64,000 bases of DNA, from NCBI RefSeq assembly GCF_043290135.1, contig NC_134705.1, positions 40,104,771-40,168,770 of the forward strand. Direction: 5' to 3'. Of the stretch, positions 10,871-22,112 are shown piece by piece. The stretch comes from Rhipicephalus microplus (lineage: Eukaryota; Arthropoda; Arachnida; Ixodida; Ixodidae). The position numbers and the translations under genes are program-made. A model generated the notes under the pieces. It was not told the DNA's origin, ran no database searches, and was given only the letters and a program-made list of their open reading frames with translations. Each line of letters opens with the position of its first letter. Within the stretch, counting starts at the first letter, position 1.

Positions 10871-11614
10871 GCACCAGTCACATATCTTCGTCATTCATTG
10901 GCATCGCGTAATACCGAGTTTTGTACACGTGAAGGTGGCGAAACGGCCACGAGTGCATCATGATCGTAGCATGTAGTCATGCTGTTACATGACACACATC
11001 TCATGTTAATCATGTTTGCACCAGTGTCATACCTTCGTCATCCATTTACGTCCCATAATACCAAATTTGCTATAAGTGAAGCTACCAAACCAGCTGCCAC
11101 TTTATCATGAGCATGGCATGTAGTCATGTTATAACATGACACGCATCTCCTAACTATGATGTTTGCACCAGTCACATACCTTCGTCATTTATTGGCATCG
11201 CGTTATACCGAGTTTGGTACACGTGAAGCTAGGGAAACGGCCGCGAGCGCATCATGAGCGAAGAACATAGTCATGTTGTTGCATGGCACGCATGTCATGA
11301 ATTTCATGTTAGTGTCTGCCGATTGTGTTCGTCATGCAATGTTATCATACCACACTACTTTTGCAACATGCTATTTGAACTAAACCATCGCATGAGCTGC
11401 AGAACCATGAATTGTAAATCATGACATTTATGACATACCCTTCATGATTTTCATGTTATGACTTGTGAAATAAGTTCTTCATACAGTCATGTTGTGCCAT
11501 ACCAAGTTTTGTATGGATACCATTATCTTAACGGCTAGGAGAACTAAATGTCGTATGCGGCTAGACAGATAGATACGCTCGAAATCGCCGAAGTTCGCTA
11601 AGAGTTGCTTCGCA
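10871..11614 (+). repeat. 147-bp-period tandem array, copy 1 (one end missing)
   Basis: The phrase gcacca(g) recurs at 10871, 11018 and 11165, a step of exactly 147 bp. Each unit has 'cttcgtcat' near its start, then gtacacgtgaagct/ggcgaaacggcc, then a gtagtcatg...acatgacac block. Degenerate unit remains reach about 11500. The array ends in 'gccgaagttcgctaagagt' and TGCTTCGCA (11606-11614), the same end as the arrays in the two duplication arms. The opposite end is absent, next to LINE 3' sequence. Confidence 0.85.
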
Positions 11615-12238
11615 TATAAAACAATGATGGCCGCTTAACTGGGTGAACGAGGCACTTGGCGCTGTGCAGACGTTTGTTGATTGTGGCGTCAGGTCGCTTT
11701 GTTTCGTCGAAGGCTGCACACCGCCTCATTCTAACCGGCATAAAGGATTTTATACTCGCCAAAGAGCGGACATAGTGGTGCTGTGCGCGCAAACGTCGAG
11801 CCTCATTGGTGAACCTCATCAGATTCACGTCAAGTTGAAGAACCAGTGAGCCTTGGGTTGAAGAATGTATAGCGGGTCTCTCTGAAAGATGCTAGCTCTT
11901 TTGTGCTGCGTTGCTACGCTGTTCTGGGCAAGATCTTAACAGTTTTCGATGTATATACACAGCGACTCGTGCTGCCGATTGCGTGTATACCATAGAATTC
12001 CAGTGTCCAGTAAAAAGCTAAACACGCATGCTGTTCACTTCAATATAAAACAGAGCTATGCCTGGGCCAGTGTATTCTGATACAATACAAATCGTTGTTT
12101 TGATTGTAAGAGGAGTGCTCTTTCCTTTTCGTTCGCGATCATGTTATGAAGTTTCTATGTGCTTGCGAACACTCGCTTGCTCGTGTTGTGAGTAGTTGAT
12201 AATTAACACAGAAATATGTATACACATTACGCGAACTA
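11615..12238. other. unassigned stretch
   Basis: About 620 bp between the satellite-like array and a SINE. A 68-codon frame at 11643-11849 has no recognisable motif. Nothing else is supported. Confidence 0.4.
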
Positions 12239-12254
12239 CGAATGCACAGATGTG

Positions 12255-12490
12255 GCCCCGCCGCGGCGGTCTAGTGGCTAAGGTACTCGGCTGCTGACCC
12301 ACAGGTCGCGGGTTCGAATCCAGGCTGCGGCGGCTGCATTTCCGATGGAGGCGGAAATGTTGTAGGCCCGTGTGCTCAGATTTGGGTGCACGTTAAAGAA
12401 CCCTAGGTGGTCGAAATTTCCGGAGCCCTCCACTACGGCGTCTCTCATAATCATATGGTAGCTTTGGGACGTTCAACCCCACAAATCAAT
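12255..12490 (+). mobile_element. full-length Ruka-like tRNA-derived SINE
   Basis: Starts ccccgccgcgg. It has a pol III A-box-like TAGTGGCTAAGG and a B-box GGTTCGAATCC, a shared body and an atcaatc-type tail. A perfect 16-bp TSD, cgaatgcacagatgtg, flanks it (12239-12254 and 12491-12506). It is non-autonomous and would rely on a LINE for movement. Confidence 0.93.
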
Positions 12491-12599
12491 CGAATGCACA
12501 GATGTGATATTGTCACGTGGTCATGACATCGACAAAGGGAGTAGACTGTAGGTCGACAATGAATCTTTCTTTTGCCGAACTTGTGGCCGGCGAACGGAA

Positions 12600-12815
12600 A
12601 GTCAGATTACAGCGAAATCCACTGGCACTGATTGGGGCGAAGAGAGCGCCGGCCGTCGATCAACTGACAAGCGGCGAAGCGTGTCGGCAATTATAGACTT
12701 GCCATCGAACATTCTAGCGTCTTCGCTAGCGGTACCACAATAATTTGTAATGTTCGCGAAGTGGGCGTAATCTTTACAAAATGATCTACAACAGCCCTGA
12801 AGCTTCATGAACACT
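12600..12815 (+). repeat. diverged copy of the dispersed repeat in the duplication arms
   Basis: The stretch containing 'tgacaagcggcgaagcgtgt' and 'tcttcgctagcggt' aligns with the arm repeat at 61960-62120 (+) and 18010-18190 (-), which reads 'ccgacaagtggtgaagcgcg' and 'ttatcgctagtgg'. It is an old dispersed repeat of unknown class. Confidence 0.6.
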
Positions 12816-13261
12816 GCAGACGCTGCTTTGCGCTGAGAATTACTTACAGTGCAACGGGGCTATGACAAAACTCGAGGAATGAATAGGGTAATATATATAC
12901 GCATGAACAGACATGCGCGCACGCCACTCACATGCGACATTCGCGCGCGCGTTTGTGTGTGTGGAAATGCGCACATGCGAAATGAAACATATGTTTTGGG
13001 GGAAAGGACTACAGAAGCTTAATATGACTTACACAGAAAACAAGCGTATGTGAAAAATGCACTCCCGCGCGTACTGCAACAAATTTGCTGAAGTGCTGGC
13101 TTATATAAATGAAACTATGCTCCGCGCTTAGCCACGCTCCACTCAGCACTATGCCCGAATATTGGTAATAATACACACACGCTAAACAATGATGCACACA
13201 CTGAAGAGAATCAGGTCGTCGCGAGCGAATTGATTACAGGAAACTACTTACAAGAAACATA
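12816..13261. other. unassigned stretch with purine/pyrimidine alternation
   Basis: Contains a short cgcgcgcg/tgtgtgtg region near 12911-12965 and no gene. The LINE sequence starts at its right end. Confidence 0.4.
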
Positions 13262-15385
13262 GATAATCTACGTCCGATATCCCTTATGTCATGCGCAGGC
13301 AAAGTCATGGAGAAAGCCATACAGCTTCGCTTTACGGACTACTTAGAAGAAAATCACATCCTTCCTGACACCATGTTTGGCTTTCATCCGCTTCTTTCAG
13401 CTCGAGACGTCCTTTTACAGCTCAAACATGAGATAATCGACCTACCCCAGGTGCCCGACGACAAGAAAGAGCCATCCTAGCAATACATTTTAAGAAGGCC
13501 TTCGATAACGTAAGGCACAACACTATCATGACTAACTTGATAGAACTCGGCTGTGGACCAAGAATGTATGCATACGTGAAAGCTTTCTTAGAAGGACGGA
13601 CGGCCACAATAGGTATAGGTAATCTATCTTCACAATCTATCACCATAGGTAACCGCGGCACCCCCCAAGGCGCAGTGATATCTCCACTCTTATTTAATAT
13701 TGCCCTTCTTAAACTACCGCATGCCTTACAACAAATTCCGGGAATCCACCACGCCCTGTACGCCGATGATGTCACCATATGGTCCAAGGGCTCACTGCAA
13801 CGCATAGAGAGCAACCTCCAAAAAGCAGCCTCGACAGTCCAGTTAATCGGTAACGCAGCGGGTCTGGAATGCTCACCCTCCAAGTCAGAATTGCTTGATT
13901 TTCGACACAGATATTCGAAAACCACACCTCTCAAAATCAAGATAGAGGACACCTACGTCCAGGAAGTCAGAAAAATCCGAATCCTAGGAGCATACTTTAG
14001 CAACAAGGGAAACAACGGGATCCCAATACAGAAACTTGGAAACAGGTGCCTCCAAATTTCCCGTATGGTTAGCCGGATTGCCAGTAAGCACAGAGGGCCG
14101 AAGGAATACGACCTTTTACGCCTCTTTCAAGCTTTTGTAGTCAGCCTTGTAACATACAGCTATCCCTACCTACAAATATCCAGGACATATGAACAAAAGA
14201 TCGACGCCATATTGCGTGATACCCTCAAAAAGGCACTGAACCTCCCTAGATGGACGTCTACTGAATGACTCCAACAACTGGGACTTCACAACACCGCAGC
14301 AGAGCTATTCAAAGCCCATCTCGACAATCAAATAATCAGGCTAGCCCTCTCCAGAACTGGCATGGCGGTGCTTTCTAAACTAAACATCACACCACCAACG
14401 CATGTTAAGAACAAACATAGGCTGCCGGAGGCATGGCAGACAGGCATCATCATCAAGCCTCTTCCTCGGATTATGAACCCCACATTTCATGCAGGTAGGC
14501 GCCAAGCCAGAGCCAAAGCCCATGATAAATACTCAGATGACGAGAGCGCCTTTTTTGTGGACGCCGCCCGGTCACACACAGGACAGTGCACGGTGGCAGT
14601 AGTAAACCAGGGGCAATGACCGCGTATCTACCATACAGGATGATGTGACAAGCACGGAGGAGGTCGCTATCGCCCTCGCGCTCAGAAACCCAGCGTCAAC
14701 CTTCGTCCTTACGGACTCAATGACGGCCTATCGCAACTACCTTAAAGGCAAAATCAGTCCTCTAGCACGCAGAATACTTTCACAAACAGCAGAAGGCCGT
14801 ACTAAGGGAGACTGGAAACAAGTCATATGGATACCTGGCCGCTATGGAGTTAGAGGCAACGAGCTAGCTCATGCCTCCACCCGAGCTCTGTTACCCTGGG
14901 ACTCTAACTTCAGTGTAGGGACTCCAGCCCTTCCAGATCAGATGGCCCACCTGACCACATACACTGAAACATTACAAAACCAAAGGCTTGCGCGGAGGAA
15001 ACATCCTCCACCACATCCTCAACTCAGTAAAGCCGCACAGGTAGCCTGGCGCCGCTTACAAACGTTATCGTATTTAAACCCACACGTACTCTCCAAAACC
15101 GACCCTGATAAGTACCCCTCACCAACACGCAGGTTATGCAACACTAATATAGCTACACTTTACTACATGGCATGGGAGTGCCAGTGCAACACATCCAAAA
15201 CAGATGTCTTTAGAGATTTCAGCAGAGATGGATGGGAGGCGGCACTGTCCAGCCTGGACCGGGGGGTCCAAGAGGCCCTGGTGGCCCGCGCATGGACCGG
15301 GGCGCAAGTCAATGGGATCCCGGACTAGGGACTCCACCTATTCAGCAATATGTATAATAAAGTTTTTCATTCATCTATACACCTC
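13262..15385 (+). pseudogene. I-clade LINE ORF2: reverse transcriptase, RNase H, C-terminal domain
   Basis: Non-LTR retrotransposon polymerase, 5'-truncated inside the reverse transcriptase at NLRPISLMSCAGKVMEK. It continues through KKAFDNVRHN, GTPQGAVISPLLFNIALL and the catalytic YADDV box near 13760. An RNase H region follows at 14640-14900 (LTDSMTAYRNYL, 'WIPGRYGVRGNELAHAS'), then a C-terminal part ending VNGIPD and TAG at 15326-15328. The 3' end has aataaag at 15357-15363. Lesions are a frameshift near 13478, an in-frame TGA near 14266 (probably from CGA), and a frameshift near 14615. RNase H points to the I or related clades. The endonuclease domain is absent. Confidence 0.85.
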
Positions 15386-16346
15386 GATGCCACGCATTGC
15401 GGCACACTTCATTCTTTTTTGGACATCGCTTTCTTCTTTTCTGGGCTAGCGCGTGCGGCATGGCAGAAAGAAAACTCTATGCGGCTTCTTCTCGGCGCGG
15501 TAACCTATCTCCTTTCAAGGTTCACGCTGTTAGCGCCGTTTCCAGGTGCAACTGCTGAGTGGCGAGTGCTTAGCTGGAGTAGCACATTCATGTGGCGTCG
15601 AACATTCAAACATTACCACTGGCGGCCATGTTTGTTCGAGAATAAACTCTGCTGTTCGCATGTGCACGCTCATGTCCAGCAGATGACGAAAAAACTATCC
15701 AGACTGCTCCCAGACACTGTGGCGCGAATCGCGCAAGGCAGTATCTACACGTTCAGAAGGCCGGTAACGTGACACATGGAAAGAAGGGAGCATGTGTGGC
15801 AATACGGAACCTGTATAAGCGTATTCCACTAGGACTGAGCAGAATGTCGCTTAATTATTATAGGAGTACAAACGCAATGATATTGAAAGTTGGGCTAGTT
15901 CTTGTGGATGAATTTTTTCGTTACAGCGCAAGTCTGAAGAACACAGAAGGGACGATTTCTGACTTGCAAATGAAAGATTTTTTTTCAAGAACAAAAGAAC
16001 GTAACGCTGAAATTTTCAATTGCGGGTCATCGCTCGTCTGTGTCCCTTCCGTCTTCGTTGGTCCCGCGCTGTAACTAAAAACACATTTAAATTTATTAGA
16101 CTCCTAAAAGCAAATACAACACCAGAACCTCGCACAGACGTTAATGTGACATTAAAAATCTCTCGTAGTACTGCATATGCAGCAAAATTTATTCATTTAC
16201 TATAATATTTGATAGACATCGCGACTTCAGGTCTCTTTTTAGTTTTTACTTTCAACATTCAGAACTTTGAAATAAAAGCTGCTTGATAGTTTATTTTATT
16301 CGTAGATTTCATAGCCACAACCACAATTGACGCTGCACAGACAATA
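15386..16346. other. unassigned stretch before the inverted duplication
   Basis: About 960 bp with no recognisable family. A 140-codon frame at 15350-15772 and a 101-codon frame at 15769-16074 carry no motif I know. Whether this belongs to the duplication cannot be told, because the matching right side would lie beyond 64000. Confidence 0.4.
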
Positions 16347-16797
16347 GGTCTGCACAGGGTCTTTTTCAAAAGGAGTTTCTAGACCTGGCATGGCTCTGTG
16401 GTAGAATAATTGGTTGCCCCGTAGAATGCCTTGTTTGGATTCCTGCTGAGACCATGATATCTATCATTTGCGTTTTTCAGGCCAGCGCGCCTCCTCTATA
16501 CTTCTGTACCTGCCTGGGCAAAAAAAAGAGGAGTGCAAGGGAACTGGCCGTCTGCGCTAGCGAGGCTTTTAGCCTCCAAACACCATTACTCGAGTATAGA
16601 TCAAAGGATGCCTATCTCGCACCAAGGCGCCTAGGCTCTCGGCGGCATACTCTCGCACGCAGGCGCCATCTTATTTGAACTGCCACGGCGTGTATCTGTG
16701 GCGCCAAGTAAACGTGGCGAGCGACGTCCCCGGGACTTCAAAATACTAGAAAGCAGCTATATGCACGCCACTACCGCTTACAAGAAACCGTCTTTAG

Positions 16798-17043
16798 ATG
16801 CGAAAACAATCAGCGCAGAGGAAGACATTACTCAGCACTGTTGCCAAAGATCACAACGCAATGAGGGAATCGTTCAGGTGCGATGTTTTCAGATTGAAGA
16901 TATTACCATCCGCAACGAAAAACGCAGAGTTCCACCGCGAGTGGATTACTGTCATCGACAGGAAAAACTACAAGCCCAGAAAAAGTGCACGATACTGCGT
17001 TTATTCAAGTGCGCGGCTCATTCATAATCCAGGGGTGCTCTGA
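16798..17043 (+). pseudogene. THAP-like zinc-finger trace (left arm)
   Basis: The frame carries FRLKILPSATKNAEFHREW and 'WITVIDRKNYKPRKSARYC', which resembles the middle and end of a THAP domain (FxxP...W...I.R..W.P....S..C). A Cys-rich start, CCQRSQRNEG, is in another frame just upstream, suggesting a frameshift. The usual final C-x2-H-F is not intact. THAP domains bind DNA and are common at the amino end of transposases. It is on the opposite strand from the DDE transposase of this arm, so it is not simply that gene's missing amino end. Confidence 0.4.
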
Positions 17044-17500
17044 ATACGTTTCTTTCACACCAAACATTCGTCTTCGCAGTCAATTAGCATTCATAAGCCT
17101 TTACTTTCTGATATGATCCTGTTGCAACCTTGCCAAACATAAATTCCAATATGTGGAGGTCCTTCCAAGTCTATAAGGAGTGTTTTCACAACCACATAAA
17201 CACCTGCCTCTCGTTTGATTAGCTGCTCCTTGATCTATAACTGCATCGCCCTTTTTTCTGCCAGCCTCTCTTTTCCTTCAAATAAAAAAAAAACGAACGA
17301 AGAAGCTGGCTACCGTTTTCCACTTGATTGGGACGAAAAAATAATTAAGAAACAATTTAGCATATACACGTGTATATAGTCCAACACCGGTCAGTCCAAC
17401 AGGCTCGTTTGAACAGAACAATCACATTGCGCACTTTCAACTTAGTCTGCTCAATACTGGTCACAAATTTTTGTGTCTTTGAAAAAGACGTTGGATCACT

Positions 17501-17797
17501 ATGATTGCTTTGCGGTTTATTCTAGATCGACATGGGAGTATTTTTTTCAGCGTAAATGCTCACTTAGAATCTAGCTTGTGGAGTTACTGGTTTAGTTACC
17601 ATCTGCGTGTGTCGTGTTTCGGACAGTCAACAGGTTATATACATCTTCGTCGTCATGGCCACACGAACAAGTTGACGATGCCGCTCACTGAATGTAAAGT
17701 AGGAAGTGCTTTGTGTAAGCAGTTCCGAGTCTTAGCGGATGTATTAGGGTGTCGATACACCTTAACAGCTGAAGGTATAATTGGCCCTCAAAATTAG
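17501..17797 (+). other. 98-codon frame kept in both arms, unknown
   Basis: Starts MIALRFILDRHGSIFFS. The mirror copy is 62584-62880 (-) with very few differences. No domain is recognised, and conservation is explained by the recent duplication, so coding status is doubtful. Confidence 0.25.
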
Positions 17798-17889
17798 GAT
17801 CAACAGCACATAGAATTGATTCCTTCGTTTTGTCTGAGAGCCAGGTGAACAGGCTTAATTAACGTTTGTTTTTCTTCTTACAATTCGGT

Positions 17890-18300
17890 TTATATCACAT
17901 TGAGATTGTGGAATGAGGTGGGTTTATGTAAATGATGAGCGTTTTTCATCACCTCATCTGCCATTTTATTTTTCTTGATCTCGCAGTGACTGAGAATCCC
18001 ACTTGAATAAATGATTTGGGCTGTGGTAGATAATTTTCTTAATAATGCGCCCACATTGCCAGCATGAAAGATTAATCTAGAACCTACGTGACCACTAGCG
18101 ATAACGTTAAAATATTCAATGACTCGTGTATAAATGTCGACGCGCTTCACCACTTGTCGGTTGTTCGACAGCCGAAGCTCTGTTCGCCGTTGTGTCTTGT
18201 GGTTATCTGCCGTTCCTGTAACGTGACCGCAAGTCCGGCCAAACAAGAGGTTTGATCTGATCACCCACGCTCCCTTCATTCGCGTCCCGACCCCGTGACA
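17890..18300 (-). repeat. dispersed repeat, left-arm copy
   Basis: Holds the minus-strand block 'ccgacaagtggtgaagcgcg...' mirrored at 61856-62500, with a diverged third copy at 12600-12815. It contains a 129-codon frame without family resemblance. Position 18000-18013 (cacttgaataaatg) is the empty site of a SINE present in the right arm. Confidence 0.6.
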
Positions 18301-18309
18301 CTATCAGCG

Positions 18310-19090
18310 TCCCCTTTATGACGGGGAGGTGACTTGTGTGCGGTTCTAGCATGTACGCCACGGAGCTGTCAAATGTAAGCCCAGGAACCATTACGCCTTT
18401 CCACAGACCTTCAAGTACTTAGTACCTATTGGATCCCCATTACGCTCTGTGCCTCATCATCGCAGCATTCTAATTTCCCTTTGGTGCCGATGTTTTTCCC
18501 TGTACCACCATATTTATACATCTTTCTTATTTATCCATATTTAGAGGTACTTGTGCTCGCTTACCCTAGGTATTTCTTGGCCCTGTATTGAGACCACCTG
18601 GTCTTCGTGATCACTGAATACCATCAATTCACATTTTGTTAGCACTAAATCGTAGTCCTAGCTCCCCAGCTTCCTTTCTACATATATCTGCTAGCCATTG
18701 AATGTAGTCGTGACTATCCGCAAATAGGACAATATCGTCAGCATAAAATAGACCTGGAAGCTTCTGCTCAACCATCGCGCCGGCCTGTTTGTGCGACAGA
18801 GTAAATCCAATGTTGCTACATTCTAGCGCAATTTCCATCATCAACTTGTACAGCATAAATCACAACAGGGACAAAGGACATCCCTGTCTCAACCCCTTGT
18901 TAATTTCAGCGCGGTCGATGCTACTTATTCTTCCCCATTCCATGCAAACTGCATTTTCTCGGTTTATTTCTCTCAAAAGCAGTACACAGTCGTCATGTAT
19001 GCCCACTTCTTCCAATATATCCCAGAATGTCTCCTGATTAACGTTATCATGCGCCCCAGTGATGTCCAGATCAGGCTTATAGCGGCACAC
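18310..19090 (-). pseudogene. LINE reverse-transcriptase fragment (left arm)
   Basis: Minus-strand reading has INKGLRQGCPLS, then the catalytic 'LFYADDIVLFADSHDYIQW' near 18710-18760, and further on 'MVPGLTFDSSVAYML' (18391 downward). The last block also occurs in the LINE at 27437-31757 (MVPGLTFGNAVLCM), so it is the same broad lineage. Stops and frameshifts separate the blocks. The 5' side ends near 19090 at 'ITGAHDNVNQETFWDILEEV'. The mirror copy is 61044-61770 (+). Confidence 0.8.
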
Positions 19091-19559
19091 TTACAGCGCC
19101 CCTTAGAGACATTTCGGTTTTGGTTGAAAAACATGAGCCCGGCCAGCCGCTGGTCGCAGATTCTTGTGCCGTGATTGAGCGGCCTTGCTTTCGCAGTTTG
19201 AGCAAATATGACAGCTCTCTGCGCAAACTATTTTACCGAGAAAAGAGTGTGAAGAGCCTGGCCGGACAGTATTTGCTGGCTTTTCTTGTACATAAACCGA
19301 CCACTGAGCACTAATTTCGACAGGTCCCACTGTGCAAGACTACGTGCTGATACTCGGATAACGGGTTGTGGGACTACAGAATGTTGGCGGACGAAAACAA
19401 AACCTTATTTCAAAAAAGAAGAATTTGGGGCACGCGGCTCAGCGTGCGTGGGTTCCGAACTAACAGTGGTCTCGCGTATATACCATTTACCGCAGTGACG
19501 AACGGCCACTGCCACGTTTGAACACGTGATCTATTCGTCTTCTAATTTGCACTTCTTCA

Positions 19560-19860
19560 CTGTCACCTATGGCCAGCCAATAGACCTTTCCTGAAATTAC
19601 AGCGCGCCACCTGTGGCGGCCGCAAAGCACTTTGGGGAACCGGAGCGTTGGCGCAGTGTCGTCTGCTCGCAGATGCGTTGACTCGCCTTGTTTGCAGCGT
19701 GCGAGCTTGCGGACGTACGAGCGCGTCGTTGTAGGACCATCCCTTGAGATGCCTGCTTCAAACCGAACTCACCAAAAAGGACCACCAGAGCAACATGGAC
19801 GATTGCCAGCAAAGAGTAAGTATTCTCAATGTCTTAATGAACCGCTAAAAAAAAGCTCGC
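19560..19860 (+). other. GC-rich block with possible 5' exon and donor site (left arm)
   Basis: CpG-rich block containing cagcgcgccacctgtggcgg. An ATG at 19795 opens MDDCQQR followed by a good donor, aaagagtaagt. An overlapping longer frame starts MPASNRTHQKGPP. This could be the promoter and first exon of a lost or remote gene. I see no matching second exon. It is mirrored at 60274-60574. Confidence 0.3.
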
Positions 19861-19884
19861 TCATTGAATCAGAAGTCTTGTAAG

Positions 19885-20314
19885 GCTTGCGCATCGAGTC
19901 CCCGGCACTTCTGTGATCGTGTGTTCTAGTAGCAGAAGTTATTATTGATGGTGTTATAGTCAGAATGACCATTCAGCTGCGTTATTGATACGTCGTACCC
20001 GGCACTATCACTCGCGATACGCGGCAATTAGCAGTAACATGAAACATCACGCGGCATAACCGCTGTCAAACTTGCACCTTAATAAATGGGTTCCAACTAC
20101 GCTGAGTAGGTCAAAATACTAATGACTTGTTTAAAGAGCTGCGCATTAGAAACTTTGCAGTCGCATCGCTGAGAGTATTAGAAGGCCGTCACCAACAAGT
20201 TCACAGACAGGACGTCAAATCAGTGCTGTTAGGTGCACAGACCGCACAGTCCGGACAGTGTCACGCGGCATGAAGTGAGAATGTTCTTCAGAATCAACTT
20301 CTCTGCATTTTTAA
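19885..20314. other. unassigned stretch (left arm)
   Basis: About 430 bp with no gene or repeat signal apart from being duplicated in the right arm. Confidence 0.35.
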
Positions 20315-20315
20315 A

Positions 20316-21822
20316 TGCAAAGCATTTTTTTTTCGAACTTTGGCGACTTTGAGAGTATCGATCTATCTATATATCTAGCCGCCTGCGACTTTTAATCTTC
20401 CTGGCCGTTTCGATAATGGCATCGATACGAAACTCTGTATGTCATAACATGACTGTATGAAGAACATATTTGACAAGTCATAACATGAATATCATGATTG
20501 CATTTCAAGGTCCTGCAGCTCTTGCCGTGGTTTCGTTCACATGGCATGTTGCAAGGCTGGTGTGGTATGACATCATTGCATGACGAACACAAGCAACAGA
20601 CCCTAACATGAAAATCATGACATGCGTGTCATGCAGCAACATGACTACATTCTACGCTGATGTTGTGCCCGCGGCCATTTTGCTTGCGTCACATATACAA
20701 AATTCGGTATTACGGTGCGGGAATGGTATGTGACTGGTGCAAACATGGTAATTAGGAGATGCGTTTCATGTTATAACATGACTACACGCCATGCTCATGA
20801 TGCGCTGGCGGCCGTTTTGCTAGCTTCACTTATACCAAATTTGGTATTACGGGACGTGAATGGATGACGAAGGTATGATACTGAAGCAAAGATGATAAAG
20901 ATTAGATTTGTGTCATTTAACAGCATGACTGCATGCTACGCTCATGATGCGGTCGCGGCCGTTTCGCTAGCTTCACGTGTACCAAACTTGGTATTACGCG
21001 ACGCCAATGGATGACGAAGGTATGTGACTGGTGCAAACGTGATAAGCATGAGAGGCATGTCATGTGAGAACATGACTAAATGCCACCGTGAAGACGCCAA
21101 TACATTTCGACGTGACGTGGTGCGCGTGCTCGCCGGTGTTCATTTCGTCGCGTCACACCGGCGTTGCCCCGCCAGGCGCCAGTCCTGCCATATATACTCG
21201 GAGGTGCACGCCGCACTGCGTTGCTTTGACGCATGTGTGTTTCAGCGCGTCCGGCATCCCTCCGTCATGAAAATAAGGAGACCCACTGTTGTCTGGGTAA
21301 GGCATAGGCGCAAAATGCAGCATGTTGCATTTCGCGCCGGTTGCCGTCGGACCACGTCGACGGACGCTGGTCAATCCTGGCGTCAGACTATAACTGCTCG
21401 CGTTTTGCAAACGTGTCGTCGCTGTGCCCAGCGTGCGCTCGCGTCAACGCTACATTGGAGTATATTGGGCCCTTGATAATGCACGCGCGGCCGTTTCGCT
21501 AGCTCCACATATGCCAAATTTGGTGTCACGTGATGTCAACCGATGACAAAATATATGGCTGGTGCAAACATGATAATCCTGACACGCGTGTCAAGTAGGA
21601 ACCTGACAACATACCACGCTCATACCGTTCTCATAGCCATTTCGCTAGCCCCGCATATGCTAAATTTGGTATTAGGTGAGGTGAATAGGTGACGAAGGTG
21701 AACGACACTACCAAACATGCTTATCGTGACTCGGAAGTCACGTATGGCATAGTATACCTCCACCTCGTAACGTTGTGCCTATTTTAAAGCGAGATATCAA
21801 GATTTCTTATTTGTGCTTCGCA
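20316..21822 (-). mobile_element. non-autonomous element with 147-bp tandem core (left arm)
   Basis: Bounded by TGCAAAGCA (20316-20324) and TGCTTCGCA (21814-21822), an inverted pair with one mismatch. Inside, ggtgcaaac or its degenerate form recurs at 20736, about 20883, and 21030, a 147-bp step. It recurs again at about 21561 after a 384-bp insertion, giving the same phase. Orientation is opposite to the array at 10871-11614. The terminal segment 'cgaactttggcgactttgag' matches the end of that array. I infer a MITE-like element with tandem internal units. The transposase family is unknown. Confidence 0.7.
21087..21475. mobile_element. GC-rich insertion inside the tandem array (left arm)
   Basis: About 384 bp that interrupts the 147-bp phase. 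It is much richer in GC than the array and has loosely similar inverted ends (ccaatacattt... and the complement of ...agtatattggg). It holds a 150-codon frame of low-complexity Arg/Cys composition that is probably not coding. It is mirrored at 58659-59047, so it predates the duplication. Confidence 0.55.
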
Positions 21823-22105
21823 ATTCATCGATTCCCACTGTACGTGGGATCTGCCATTTTTTTACAAAGAACGTAAAACTTGGTATTTTTGTGTCACACC
21901 TGTAATATTCCACTACCAAGAGTTGGAATTGAATCCTAGAAGTACGGACCTGATTTCGCAAAAGTTTATGACTTCCAATTAACAGCTTGATGAAACATAA
22001 AATGAACGTTCATGCGCATAATTTAAACAGTATTTTATTTTACAGTTAAAGCTCTGTTGTTTCATCAGAGTTTATTATTATGCTTGTTTAGTCATTTGTC
22101 GATAA
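21823..22105. other. AT-rich stretch upstream of the SWIM/YqaJ gene (left arm)
   Basis: No gene. It may hold the 5' region of the next frame. An acceptor-like tgcag ends at 22112. Confidence 0.35.
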
Positions 22106-22112
22106 AATGCAG

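Noticed and set aside
12255..12490. tRNA gene
   Set aside because: The A- and B-box sequence belongs to a SINE with a shared body, tail and target duplication, repeated five times in the window.
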